From assembly GCF_016482685.1 (NCBI RefSeq), contig NZ_JACYHF010000023.1:1-64000 (forward strand): 64,000 nucleotides of DNA, in the 5' to 3' direction. Position numbers and translations under genes: made by a program. Shown here in pieces: positions 25,336-35,154 of the stretch; position 1 is the first letter of the stretch; every line of letters starts with the position of its first letter. Origin of the DNA: Streptomyces sp. DSM 110735. Its GTDB lineage: Bacteria > Actinomycetota > Actinomycetes > Streptomycetales > Streptomycetaceae. Below the pieces are notes generated by a model that saw nothing but the letters and a program-made list of their open reading frames with translations, was not told where the DNA came from and did no database searches.

Positions 25336-26685
25336 TCACAGCTCGAACGACTCGTGGTGGATGCGCCGGTCCGGGACGCCCGCCGCCCGCAGCGCCGCGT
25401 AGAGGTCCTGCGCGAAGCGGTGGGGGCCGCAGAGGAAGACGTCGTGTCCCGGCAGTCCGGGGTACGCCGCGCGCAGCCACTGCGGGGTGAGGAGCGGGCG
25501 TTCGCCGTGCGGGCCGTTGAGCACGTACCGCAGCGGTGCGCCGCGCCGGTGGGCTATCGCCTCCAACTCGCCGCGCAGGGCGAGGTCCTCGGGTCCGCGT
25601 GCCCGGTAGAGCAGCGCCGGTTCGCCGGGCAGCGTCTCGAACAGGGCGCGCAGCGGGGTGATCCCGACCCCGGCCGCGATGAGCAGCGAGCGGTGGCTCG
25701 TGGCCCGCTCGGCGGTGAGCGCGCCGTAGGGTCCCTCCGCCCACACCCGGGTGCCCGGCCGCAGCAGGGGGGTCTTCGCGCTGTGGTCGCCCAGCGCCTT
25801 CACGGTGATCCGCAGTCGGTCGGGGAGCGGCGGCGCGGAGAGCGAGTACGGGGTGGAGGTGCCGGCCAGGCCCGCGCCGAGGAACCGCCAGCGGAAGAAC
25901 TGACCCGACCTCGCGCCGAGTTGGTCCAGGCGCCGTCCGGTCACGACCACGGAGTACACCCCCGGCGCCTCCGCGCGCACGGACTCCACCCGCAGCCGGT
26001 GCCGCAGGTTGAGCCGCACCGGGACCAGCACCCGGAACCACAGCACCAGCGCCGCCACCGAGAGGTACAGCGCGTACCACGCGGCGCCGGCCACCCGCCC
26101 GCCCAGGTCCGCGCCCAGCGCCACCTGGTGCCCGAAGGCGAGGAAGACGGCCGCGTAGCTGAGCAGATGGACGCGGTACCAGAACTCGTGGCTCGTGCGG
26201 CGGCGCACCGCCCGCGCGGAGGTGATCCCCACCGCGCACAGCACGACCGTGCCCGCCGTCGCCTTCAGCATGTCGGGGTAGTTCAGGACCACGGTGACCG
26301 TCTCGTGCCACAGCGAGGCCCCGTCCTGCGCGGCGTACCCGGCGATGATCAGCACGACGTGCGCCACCAGCAGGCAGACCGTCCAGCGTCCGGCGAGCGC
26401 GTGCCAGCGGGCGACCCGGTCCGAGCCGATCCGCGTCTCCAGCGGCGGCACCCGCGCCATCAGACCGACCAGGACCGCGCAGGCGTACCCGCACAGCAGG
26501 CCCGTGATCCGCCCGGCGCCGGTCAGCCAGCCCGCCGCGCCGACGACCGCGTCCGTGCCGGTCCACCACAGCGCGAGCACGGCCGCCGCGCCCGCCCACA
26601 GCAGTGCCGCCACCGGTACGGCGGGCGTGCGGCGGGCCGGGGGTGACACGGGCGGCGCCGCGCGCCCCTCGTCCACGGTGATCAT
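25336..26685 (-). CDS. second ferric-reductase-like transmembrane oxidoreductase
   Basis: A 449-residue paralogue of the protein at 23448-24830, with the same layout: six-helix heme domain (RWHALAGRWTVCLLVAHVV; YRVHLLSYAAVFLAFGHQV), FAD domain (FFRWRFLGAG, TPYSLSAPP) and NAD(P) domain (LLIAAGVGITPLRALFETLPG, FLCGPHRF). ATG 26685 was chosen for AAGGG upstream; it is the first gene of the minus-strand electron-transfer unit. The promoter region is shared with the divergent two-component system and contains a symmetric repeat array. Confidence 0.92.
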   Translation of the reverse strand: MITVDEGRAAPPVSPPARRTPAVPVAALLWAGAAAVLALWWTGTDAVVGAAGWLTGAGRITGLLCGYACAVLVGLMARVPPLETRIGSDRVARWHALAGRWTVCLLVAHVVLIIAGYAAQDGASLWHETVTVVLNYPDMLKATAGTVVLCAVGITSARAVRRRTSHEFWYRVHLLSYAAVFLAFGHQVALGADLGGRVAGAAWYALYLSVAALVLWFRVLVPVRLNLRHRLRVESVRAEAPGVYSVVVTGRRLDQLGARSGQFFRWRFLGAGLAGTSTPYSLSAPPLPDRLRITVKALGDHSAKTPLLRPGTRVWAEGPYGALTAERATSHRSLLIAAGVGITPLRALFETLPGEPALLYRARGPEDLALRGELEAIAHRRGAPLRYVLNGPHGERPLLTPQWLRAAYPGLPGHDVFLCGPHRFAQDLYAALRAAGVPDRRIHHESFEL

Positions 26686-26733
26686 CGGCGATGTCCCTTC
26701 GTCCGTCCGGGACCGCCACTGTGCGGGGCGAAG

Positions 26734-26783
26734 CTCTGAGGGACCTCTCAACGGTCCCCGGGATCTTCAGAGGAAACTCAGAG
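26734..26783. promoter_or_regulatory. symmetric response-regulator site array
   Basis: Four six-base half-sites lie at 26734 (CTCTGA), 26745 (CTCTCA), 26767 and 26778 (both TCAGAG). Each pair is spaced 11 bases, one helical turn, as expected for OmpR/PhoB-type dimers. The two pairs are inverted about 26758.5, with 13 of 17 bases matching. The position between the divergent reductase and regulator genes suggests the response regulator controls both. Confidence 0.6.
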
Positions 26784-26832
26784 CCGGCGGGTCACGCCCC
26801 ACTCCCGCGCGTCGGGGATGCTGGAGAGCGCG

Positions 26833-27569
<737 letters not shown>

Positions 27570-27573
<4 letters not shown>

Positions 27574-29072
27574 GGGCACCGCGGCTACGGGAGCGGTGGC
27601 CGGGTCTGCCGCCGTGGCGCCCGCGCCTGCCCCGCACCCTGCGCGCCCGCCTCACCGCCGGACTGGTCGTCCTGCTCGCCGTGAGCTGTGCGGCCGTGGG
27701 CCTGGCCGCGGTCGTGGAGCTGAACGGCTTCCTCACCCGGCGCCTGGACCAGCAGCTCACGGACGCGGGCGACCGCTTCCCGGAGAGCCTGGAACACCAC
27801 GGCGTCCTGCCCGACGACCACGACGGCGACGAGTACGGCGACACCCGGCGGCAGGCGGCGGGCACCTTCGGCGCCCGGCTGGTCGGCGGCAAGGTCACCC
27901 ATCGCGGCCTCGTACGGGCCGGTGACCCGGCCGCCGACCTGAGTGTCGCCCTGACCCCGGCGGACGAGCGGGCGCTGGCCGCGCTGCCGCCCGACGGCAG
28001 CCCGCGTACGGTCCGGCTGTCCGCCCTGCACGACTACCGGCTGGCGGCGAACCGGGGCCGTGACGGCGACGTCCTGGTCGTCGGGCTTCCCCTGGAGCCG
28101 GTGGAGGCGGCCGTCCACCGCCTTGAGCTGGTCTCCGGGGTCGTCTTCGGGGCGGCACTCGTGGTCACCGGCGTGGCCGGGGCACTCTGGGTCCGCTGGT
28201 CGCTGCGGCCGCTCAACCGGGTCGCCGCGACCGCCGTCCGGGTGAGCGGGCTGCCGCTGGCCAGCGGCGAGGTCGCCCTCCCGCCCAGGGTGCCGGTCGC
28301 CGAGACAGGCAGCGAGGTGGGCCGGGTCGCCACCGCCGTCAACCGGATGCTCGGTCACGTCGAGGACGCGCTGACCAAGCGGCAGGCGAGCGAGGAGCGG
28401 CTGCGCGGCTTCGCCGCCGACGCCAGCCACGAACTGCGCACCCCGGTCGCCTCCGTGCGCGGGCACGCGGAACTCGCCTTGCTGCACCCCGGCCCGGTCC
28501 CGGCCGAGGTCACCCGCGCGCTGGAGCGCATCACCGCCGAGTCCGCCCGGATGGGCGCGATGGTGGACGACCTGCTGCTGCTCGCCCGCCTCGACGCGGG
28601 GCGCCCGCTGGAGCGCCGTCCGGTCGACCTCACCCGGCTGGTCCTGGACGCGGTCACCGACGCCCGCGCCGTGGGCCCGGAGCACCGGTGGACCCTCGAC
28701 CTCGCCGAGGAACCGGTCACCGTCACCGGCGACGACCACCGTCTGCACCAGGTCCTGGCCAACCTCCTGGCCAACGCCCGTCTGCACACCCCGCCCGGCA
28801 CCGAGATCACGGTCGCCCTGGCCGCCGAGGACGGCGCGGCCCGCCTCTGCGTGCACGACGACGGCCCCGGCATCCCGGAAGAGGTCCGCGCCCATGTCTT
28901 CGAGCGGTTCACCCGCGCGGAACACCGGCGCCTCGCGGACTCCCCGGGAGGAGGGGCCGGGCTCGGCCTGTCGATCGTGTCGGCGGTGGTGCAGGCACAC
29001 GGCGGGAGCGTGGAGGTGGAGAGCGTTCCGGGAAGCACGACGTTCACGGTGCGGCTGCCCCGGGAGGGCTAG
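27570..29072 (+). CDS. sensor histidine kinase
   Basis: A 500-residue membrane kinase. TM1 is near residues 27-50 (LTAGLVVLLAVSCAAVGLAAVV). An extracytoplasmic domain of about 130 residues follows, then TM2 near 190-212, HAMP, and a DHp domain with His287 in ASHELRTPVAS. The catalytic domain has N (NLLANARLHT), DDGPGIP and GLGLSI. The outward sensor domain has no recognised fold. The GTG start overlaps the regulator stop (GTGA). It probably senses an envelope or redox signal. Confidence 0.95.
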
Positions 29073-29668
29073 CCCCCGGTCCCGGTCCCGGTCGGCGGCA
29101 GCGGCAGGGGCAGCCCCGGCAGGCCGTCGATGCTCGTGGCGATGTGGTCCTTCCCGGCGAAGTACGCGCTCAGCGAGGCGTCGTCCTCGCGGGCGAAGCG
29201 CTTGGCGTGGAGTTCGCGGTCCGCTTCGTAGGCCATGTACGGGACGGCGTAGCCGCAGGAGTCACGGATCAGCTCGGCGTGGACCACGATGACGGCGCGC
29301 AGGCCGTGCTGGGTGGGGTCGATGTCCGGGAACGAGGTCAGGAGCCCGGGGAAGCGGGGGTCGTCGCGGAGGACTGCCTCGCCCCGGCCGTGGACGCGCA
29401 CGATGTTGGGCGGGCCCTGGAAGGCGCACCACATCAGGGTGATCCGGCCGTTCTCGCGCAGGTGGGCGACGGTCTCCGCGTTCGAGCCCGCGAAGTCGAG
29501 ATAGGCGACCGTGAGGTCGTCCAGGACGACGAAGGAGCCCCGCAGACCCTTGGGGGAGAGGTTGACCGTGCCGTCGCCGGCCAGGGGCGCGGTCGCGGTG
29601 AAGAAGAGGGGCTGGTCCTCGATGAATCTCCGCAGCCTGCCCTCGATGCGCTCATATGTCTTTCCCAT
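29069..29668 (-). CDS. pyridoxamine 5'-phosphate oxidase family protein
   Basis: A 199-residue FMN-binding split-barrel protein: FFTATAPLAGDGTVNLSPKG and FAGSNAETVAHLRENGRITLMWCAF are typical of PPOX-like actinobacterial proteins (Pfam Putative_PNPOx). The biochemical role is unknown; flavin-dependent reduction is plausible. It overlaps the kinase stop convergently by four bases. The start at 29668 has AAAGAC upstream only, so the ribosome site is weak. Confidence 0.85.
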   Translation of the reverse strand: MGKTYERIEGRLRRFIEDQPLFFTATAPLAGDGTVNLSPKGLRGSFVVLDDLTVAYLDFAGSNAETVAHLRENGRITLMWCAFQGPPNIVRVHGRGEAVLRDDPRFPGLLTSFPDIDPTQHGLRAVIVVHAELIRDSCGYAVPYMAYEADRELHAKRFAREDDASLSAYFAGKDHIATSIDGLPGLPLPLPPTGTGTGG

Positions 29669-29694
29669 GCCCGGTGCCTACCCGCGCGCTGCGA

Positions 29695-29729
29695 TTGACG
29701 AATCATGCGGAGTTCTGCATACTCATGCA
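29695..29729 (+). promoter_or_regulatory. argG promoter with perfect ARG box
   Basis: TGCAT-ACTC-ATGCA (29716-29729) is a perfect inverted repeat in the ArgR 5-4-5 layout. TTGACG (29695-29700) and CATACT (29718-29723) are a plausible -35/-10 pair with a 17-base spacer, so the box covers the -10. A weaker half-box, AATCATGCG, lies just upstream. Confidence 0.72.
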
Positions 29730-29758
29730 TAACAGCGAATGCACGTGAGGAGAAACCC

Positions 29759-30952
29759 GTGACCGAGCGCGTCGTACTCGCCTACTCAGGCGGACTGGAC
29801 ACCTCCGTCGCCATCGGCTGGATCGCCGAGGAGACGGGCGCCGAGGTCATCGCCGTAGCGGTGGACGTCGGCCAGGGCGGCGAGGACCTGGACGTCATCC
29901 GCAAGCGCGCCCTCGCGTGCGGTGCGGTGGAGGCCGAAGTGGCCGACGCCAAGGACGAGTTCGCCGAGGAGTACTGCCTCCCGGCGATCAAGGCGAACGC
30001 CCTCTACATGGACCGGTACCCGCTGGTCTCGGCCCTCTCGCGGCCGACCATCGTCAAGCACCTCGTGGCCGCCGCGCAGAAGCACGGCGCCACCACGGTC
30101 GCCCACGGCTGCACCGGCAAGGGCAACGACCAGGTCCGTTTCGAGGCGGGCATCGTCGCCCTCGCCCCCGACCTGAAGTGCATCGCCCCGGTCCGCGACT
30201 ACGCGATGACCCGGGACAAGGCGATCGCCTTCTGCGAGGCGAAGAACCTCCCGATCGCGACCACCAAGAAGTCCCCGTACTCCATCGACCAGAACGTCTT
30301 CGGGCGCGCGGTCGAGACGGGCTTCCTGGAGGACATCTGGAACGCGCCGATCGAGGACATCTACGAGTACACCTCGAACCCGGCCGAGGCCCGCGAGGCC
30401 GACGAGGTCGTCATCACCTTCGAGCGCGGTGTCCCGGTCGCCGTCGACGGCCGCCCGGTCACCGTCCTCCAGGCCATCCAGCAGCTCAACGAGCGCGCGG
30501 GCGCCCAGGGCATCGGCCGGATCGACATGGTCGAGGACCGTCTCGTCGGCATCAAGTCCCGTGAGGTGTACGAGGCTCCGGGCGCCATCGCCCTGATCAC
30601 CGCCCACCAGGAGCTGGAGAACGTCACCGTCGAGCGCGAACTCGCCCGCTACAAGCGGCAGGTGGAGCAGCGCTGGGGCGAACTGGTCTACGACGGCCAG
30701 TGGTTCTCCCCGCTCAAGCGCGCCCTCGACGGCTTCATCGCCGAGGCCAACGAGCACGTCTCCGGCGACATCCGGATGACCCTGCACGGCGGGCGCGCCG
30801 TCGTCACCGGGCGCCGGTCCCAGTCGTCGCTGTACGACTTCAACCTCGCCACCTACGACACCGGCGACAGCTTCGACCAGGCCGCGGCCAAGGGCTTCAT
30901 CGACATCTACAGCCTGTCGTCGAAGATCGCGGCCAAGCGGGACCTGGCGTAA
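29759..30952 (+). CDS. argG: argininosuccinate synthase
   Basis: A 397-residue enzyme joining citrulline and aspartate with ATP. The PP-loop is LAYSGGLDTSV. Other motifs are VAHGCTGKGNDQVRFE, SPYSIDQNVFGR and the C-terminal SLYDFNLATYDTGDSFDQ. The GTG start has GAGGAG seven bases upstream. A perfect ARG box precedes it. In S. coelicolor, from memory, argG is not next to argH, so this arrangement is worth noting. It is followed by argH after 108 bases that contain a hairpin. Confidence 0.98.
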   Translation: MTERVVLAYSGGLDTSVAIGWIAEETGAEVIAVAVDVGQGGEDLDVIRKRALACGAVEAEVADAKDEFAEEYCLPAIKANALYMDRYPLVSALSRPTIVKHLVAAAQKHGATTVAHGCTGKGNDQVRFEAGIVALAPDLKCIAPVRDYAMTRDKAIAFCEAKNLPIATTKKSPYSIDQNVFGRAVETGFLEDIWNAPIEDIYEYTSNPAEAREADEVVITFERGVPVAVDGRPVTVLQAIQQLNERAGAQGIGRIDMVEDRLVGIKSREVYEAPGAIALITAHQELENVTVERELARYKRQVEQRWGELVYDGQWFSPLKRALDGFIAEANEHVSGDIRMTLHGGRAVVTGRRSQSSLYDFNLATYDTGDSFDQAAAKGFIDIYSLSSKIAAKRDLA

Positions 30953-30998
30953 CGGGACCTCGCGTAAGCAGCGTCGTCAACAGTCAGCAGAGGGACAG

Positions 30999-31030
30999 CC
31001 GCCTCCTCACCTGCAAGGGTGGGGAGGCGG
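30999..31030. terminator. hairpin between argG and argH
   Basis: CCGCCTCCTCACC (30999-31011) pairs with GGTGGGGAGGCGG (31018-31030) with one wobble around a 6-base loop. No T tract follows, and argH starts 30 bases later. It could be an argG terminator, a processing site or an attenuator. Confidence 0.55.
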
Positions 31031-31060
31031 TGGCACATCACGAGCTTGAGGAGCAACGCA

Positions 31061-32494
31061 GTGAGCAGCAACAGCGGTGACGTACGGCTCTGGGGCGGAC
31101 GTTTCGCCGACGGTCCCGCCGAGGCCCTGGCGAAGCTGTCCGCGTCCGTCCACTTCGACTGGCGGCTCGCGCCCTACGACATCGCGGGCTCCCGCGCCCA
31201 CGCGCGCGTGCTGCACACCGCGGGGCTGCTCACCGAGGACGAGCTGACCCGGATGCTCGCCGGGCTCGACCAGCTCGAAGCCGATGTGGCGTCCGGCGAG
31301 TTCACCGGCACCATCGCCGACGAGGACGTGCACACCGCGCTGGAGCGCGGTCTCCTGGAGCGCCTCGGTCCCGACCTCGGCGGCAAGCTCCGCGCGGGAC
31401 GCTCGCGCAACGACCAGGTCGCGACCCTCTTCCGGATGTACCTGCGCGACCACGCGCGGATCATCGGCGGTCTGATCGCGGACCTCCAGGACGCCCTGAT
31501 CGGTCTGGCCGAGGCTCACCCGGACGTCGCCATGCCCGGCCGCACCCACCTCCAGCACGCCCAGCCGGTGCTCTTCGCCCACCACGTGCTCGCCCATGTG
31601 CAGTCCCTGTCCCGGGACGCCGAGCGGCTGCGCCAGTGGGACACGCGCACCGCCGTCTCGCCGTACGGCTCCGGCGCGCTCGCCGGGTCCTCCCTGGGGC
31701 TCGACCCGGAGGCGGTCGCCCTTGACCTCGGCTTCGAGCACGGCAGCGTCGGCAACTCCATCGACGGCACCGCCTCGCGGGACTTCGTCGCGGAGTTCGC
31801 CTTCATCACCGCGATGATCGGCGTGAACCTCTCCCGGATCGCCGAGGAGATCATCATCTGGAACACGAAGGAGTTCTCCTTCGTCACCCTGCACGACGCC
31901 TTCTCCACCGGCTCCTCGATCATGCCGCAGAAGAAGAACCCCGACATCGCGGAGCTGGCGCGCGGCAAGTCCGGCCGCCTGATCGGCAACCTGACCGGTC
32001 TCCTCGCCACCCTCAAGGCCCTCCCCCTCGCCTACAACCGCGACCTCCAGGAGGACAAGGAGCCGGTCTTCGACTCCTGCGACCAGCTCGAAGTCCTCCT
32101 TCCCGCCTTCACCGGCATGATCGCCACCCTCACCGTCCACCGCGAACGCCTGGAAGAACTCGCCCCCGCCGGCTTCTCCCTCGCCACCGACATCGCGGAG
32201 TGGCTGGTCAAGCAGGGCGTCCCCTTCCGCGTCGCCCACGAGGTGGCGGGCGAGTGCGTCAAGACCGCCGAAGCCGAGGGCAAGGAACTCGACGACCTCA
32301 CGGACGACCAGTTCGCCAAGATCTCCCCTCACCTCACCCCCGAGGTCCGCACCGTCCTCAACGTCCCGGGCGCCCTCGCGTCCCGCAACGGCCGGGGCGG
32401 CACGGCACCGAGCGCGGTGGCGGTGCAGCTCGCGGAACTGAAGGCGGACCTGGCGGCGCAGCAGGCGTGGGCCGAGGCGGGCGCCCGGCGGTGA
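31061..32494 (+). CDS. argH: argininosuccinate lyase
   Basis: A 477-residue member of the fumarase/aspartase superfamily that splits argininosuccinate into arginine and fumarate, the last step of the pathway. Motifs: LWGGRFADGPAEAL, AGRSRNDQVAT, and the signature GSSIMPQKKNPD containing the flexible catalytic serine loop. The GTG start has GAGGAG upstream. It lies downstream of argG and may be co-transcribed or separately started after the hairpin. No ARG box was found directly before it. Confidence 0.98.
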   Translation: MSSNSGDVRLWGGRFADGPAEALAKLSASVHFDWRLAPYDIAGSRAHARVLHTAGLLTEDELTRMLAGLDQLEADVASGEFTGTIADEDVHTALERGLLERLGPDLGGKLRAGRSRNDQVATLFRMYLRDHARIIGGLIADLQDALIGLAEAHPDVAMPGRTHLQHAQPVLFAHHVLAHVQSLSRDAERLRQWDTRTAVSPYGSGALAGSSLGLDPEAVALDLGFEHGSVGNSIDGTASRDFVAEFAFITAMIGVNLSRIAEEIIIWNTKEFSFVTLHDAFSTGSSIMPQKKNPDIAELARGKSGRLIGNLTGLLATLKALPLAYNRDLQEDKEPVFDSCDQLEVLLPAFTGMIATLTVHRERLEELAPAGFSLATDIAEWLVKQGVPFRVAHEVAGECVKTAEAEGKELDDLTDDQFAKISPHLTPEVRTVLNVPGALASRNGRGGTAPSAVAVQLAELKADLAAQQAWAEAGARR

Positions 32495-32520
32495 CGGTGG
32501 TCCCGCGGTAGGCGTGTGAA

Positions 32521-32554
32521 CCCCTGCCTCCCCGGGCAGACAGCGGGGCAGGGG
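32521..32554. terminator. hairpin after argH
   Basis: CCCCTGCC (32521-32528) pairs with GGCAGGGG (32547-32554) over an 18-base loop. It lies 26 bases after the argH stop and just before the ribosome site of the next gene, so it could be a terminator or a leader structure. Confidence 0.4.
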
Positions 32555-32571
32555 AGCGCAGGGGGGCCACC

Positions 32572-33429
32572 ATGCAGGACGGCGCGGCCGGGATCACCCG
32601 GCTGTTGAGCAGGTTCCGCGTGGTGCTGGCGCTCTGCGTGCTCCTCGTCGGACTGATCCTGGCCACGCTCTCCAACGGCAGGGACGGCTTCTGGTGGGCC
32701 GTGCTCAACGAGCTGGCCCTCTTCGCCGCGGCCGCCGTCGCCGTGCCCTTCTACTACGACCTCTTCCTGCGGGACGCCGAGCGCCACCGGTTTCTCGCGG
32801 AGATGACCGAGGTCATCGACGCCCGGCTGGCCGCGTCCGTCGGCGGCGCACACGGACTGACCGTCCACGCCCAGGGCCGGCCCTCACCGGTGGAGAAGGC
32901 CCACTTCATCGCGGGGGCGCAGCGGGAGATCATCGAGGTCGGCGTCACGCTGCGCAGTCTGGCGGGTCTGTACGTCTCGCGTCCCGCACCCGATTTCACC
33001 GCCCCGGTGCGGCGGCTGCTGGCCCAGGGCGTGCACATCACCTACATCGTGGCGGACCCCGCGTCACCGCTGTTCACCGCGTACGCGGAGAGTGTCGGGG
33101 ACCCCGCCATGCCGGACCGGGCGGCCGAAGCTGCCCGTCAACTGCTGCGGGTGGCACAGGGTTTCGCGGCCGAGGGGCATCCCGGGCGCATGGCGGTCCA
33201 CCTCACCCGGCAGCTCCCCACCAGCTATGTCTCCCTCGTCGACCCCGACTCCGATACGGGCTACTGCCGCACCGCCCACTATCTGCCGGGCGTCCGGCGA
33301 GCCGACATGCCCGTCCTGGACATCACCCGCGCGGCTCAGCCCGAACTGTTCGAGCGCTACGTGACGTACGCGCGGCGCGCCCTGGCCGAGAGCGTGACGC
33401 TGGACTCGGTGCAGCCGGACGTGGTCTGA
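32572..33429 (+). CDS. membrane protein of unknown function with PLD-like cytosolic region
   Basis: A 285-residue protein. Two membrane segments lie near residues 15-35 and 44-62, followed by a soluble region of about 215 residues. That region has REIIEVGVTLRSLAGLYVSRP and APVRRLLAQGVHITYIVADP, reminiscent of PLD-like nuclease or DUF5919-type domains. The HKD catalytic motif is absent. The ATG has AGGGGGGCC upstream. I cannot assign a function; the design (membrane anchor plus a signalling-like soluble domain) could be a sensor. Confidence 0.72.
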   Translation: MQDGAAGITRLLSRFRVVLALCVLLVGLILATLSNGRDGFWWAVLNELALFAAAAVAVPFYYDLFLRDAERHRFLAEMTEVIDARLAASVGGAHGLTVHAQGRPSPVEKAHFIAGAQREIIEVGVTLRSLAGLYVSRPAPDFTAPVRRLLAQGVHITYIVADPASPLFTAYAESVGDPAMPDRAAEAARQLLRVAQGFAAEGHPGRMAVHLTRQLPTSYVSLVDPDSDTGYCRTAHYLPGVRRADMPVLDITRAAQPELFERYVTYARRALAESVTLDSVQPDVV

Positions 33430-33542
33430 CCGCCGGTCACCACGACTCCGGCTCGCGGAGTGTTCGCGGACCGGGATGCGTCCGCGTCGGCCGGGTTACG
33501 TTGGTGGCCGAGCCGAACCGGACCGACCGAACGGAGCCCGAG

Positions 33543-34514
33543 ATGCCCTTCGCCCGTCTCTCCTCCGCGACGACCCCGACCCGCCACATCGGTCTGGGGC
33601 TCGCCGCGGTGGGCCGCCCCGGATACATCAACCTGGGGCGGGACCAGGATCTCGGAGCGGACCGCAGCGTCGAGGCGTTGCGCGCCCGTAGCCACGAACT
33701 CCTCGACGCCGCCTATGCGCAGGGCGTCCGCTACTTCGACGCCGCCCGCTCCTACGGCCGGGCGGAGGAGTTCCTGGCGGACTGGCTCACCGCGCACCCC
33801 GAGATCGACGACGTGGTGATCGGCAGCAAGTGGGGGTACACCTACACCGCCGACTGGTCGACCGACGCCGAGCGGCACGAGGTCAAGGACCACTCCCTGG
33901 CGACCTTTGAGCGCCAGCGCGCGGAGACCGACGCCCTGTTCGGGGACCGGCTCGACCTCTACCAGATCCACTCCGTCACCCCCGACAGCCCGGCGCTGAC
34001 CGACCGCGCCCTGCACGAGCGGCTCGCGGAGGCGGCGGCGGGCGGTCTCACCATCGGTTTCTCCACCAGCGGACCCGCGCAGGCGGACGCCGTCCGGGCC
34101 GCGCTGAAGGTCACGGTGGACGGCGAGCGGCTCTTCCGCACCGTGCAGTCGACGTACAACGCCCTGGAGACCTCGGCGGGCGCCGCCCTCGCGGAGGCGC
34201 ACGACGCCGGGCTGACCGTGATCGTCAAGGAGGGCATGGCCAACGGCAGGCTCGCCGGGTCCGCCGCACCCGCGCCCCTGCGCGAGGTGGCCGAGGAGAC
34301 CGGTCTCGGTGCCGACGCCGTCGCCCTCGCGCTGATCCTGTGCCGCCCGTGGGCCGACGTGGTGCTCTCCGGCGCCGCGACCGCCGCCCAGCTCACCTCC
34401 AACCTGCACGCCGCCGCCGTGGACCTGGACGAGGACCGGCTCGCCCGTCTCGCCGCCCTCGCGGAGGACCCGCGCGCCTACTGGGAGCGGCGCGGACAGT
34501 TGCCCTGGCACTGA
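33543..34514 (+). CDS. aldo/keto reductase
   Basis: A 323-residue TIM-barrel oxidoreductase. The catalytic tetrad is readable: Asp and Tyr in YFDAARSYGRAE, Lys in VIGSKWGY and His in LYQIHSVTPD. The C-terminal NADPH-binding stretch is VVLSGAATAAQLTSNL. Substrates are probably small aldehydes or ketones; specificity is unknown. The ATG has CGGAG upstream. Monocistronic. Confidence 0.9.
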   Translation: MPFARLSSATTPTRHIGLGLAAVGRPGYINLGRDQDLGADRSVEALRARSHELLDAAYAQGVRYFDAARSYGRAEEFLADWLTAHPEIDDVVIGSKWGYTYTADWSTDAERHEVKDHSLATFERQRAETDALFGDRLDLYQIHSVTPDSPALTDRALHERLAEAAAGGLTIGFSTSGPAQADAVRAALKVTVDGERLFRTVQSTYNALETSAGAALAEAHDAGLTVIVKEGMANGRLAGSAAPAPLREVAEETGLGADAVALALILCRPWADVVLSGAATAAQLTSNLHAAAVDLDEDRLARLAALAEDPRAYWERRGQLPWH

Positions 34515-34562
34515 GGACGCACCACCGGCACGATCAGGTCCCGCATGAGTCACGTATGCCCG

Positions 34563-34596
34563 TGGTGAGACATCACTGTCTCACCAGAGGTATCCT
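34563..34596 (+). promoter_or_regulatory. tetR-MFS operator and leaderless promoter
   Basis: The arms TGGTGAGACA (34563-34572) and TGTCTCACCA (34577-34586) are perfectly inverted around TCAC. A third half-site, TTGTCTCAT, reaches the start codon. The promoter is GAGACA (34567-34572), an 18-base spacer and TATCCT (34591-34596), with the ATG six bases later. The operator lies inside the promoter. Confidence 0.75.
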
Positions 34597-34602
34597 TGTC
34601 TC

Positions 34603-35154
34603 ATGGCCCTGGACCGAGACCACGTGCTGCGCAGCGCCGCCGCCCTGCTGACCCGCAGATCCACCGCGACCATGGACGAGGTCGCGCGTGCCGCCGGGAT
34701 CAGCCGCGCCACCCTGCACCGCCACTTCGCCGGACGCGACGCGCTCGTCCGCGCGCTGGAAGCCCTCGGCATCGCGGAGTGCGAGGCGGCGGTGGACCGC
34801 GCCCGGCTCGACGAGGGTCCCGCGAGCGAAGCCGTACGCCGCCTGGTGCGCGAGCTGCGGTCAGCCGCCGGACTGGTCGCCTTCCTCTACGGCGAGAGTC
34901 AGCTCTGGGAGGGTCAGGGGCAGAACGAGGGCTGGGAACGCCTCGACACCCGGATCGGCGCGCTCTTCCGGCGCGGACAGCGCGAGGGCGAGCTGCGCAT
35001 CGACCTCACCCCCGCCTGGCTCACCGAGGCGCTCTACGGCCTGATCACCGCCTGCGCCTGGGCCACCCTGGACGGCCGCGTGGCCGCCCGCGACTTCCCC
35101 ACCATGGTCGCCGAGCTGCTGCTCGGCGGCGCCCTCAGGAACGAGGAACCATGA
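34603..35154 (+). CDS. TetR family regulator of the adjacent MFS pump
   Basis: A 183-residue regulator. The N-terminal helix-turn-helix is TMDEVARAAGISRATLHRHFAGRDALV. The ligand-binding domain contains LWEGQGQNEGWERL. The ATG follows a -10 element by six bases, so the mRNA is leaderless. The stop overlaps the MFS start (ATGA), showing tight coupling. It probably represses both genes through the perfect operator upstream and is relieved by a pump substrate, as with TetR/QacR-type systems. Confidence 0.92.
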   Translation: MALDRDHVLRSAAALLTRRSTATMDEVARAAGISRATLHRHFAGRDALVRALEALGIAECEAAVDRARLDEGPASEAVRRLVRELRSAAGLVAFLYGESQLWEGQGQNEGWERLDTRIGALFRRGQREGELRIDLTPAWLTEALYGLITACAWATLDGRVAARDFPTMVAELLLGGALRNEEP

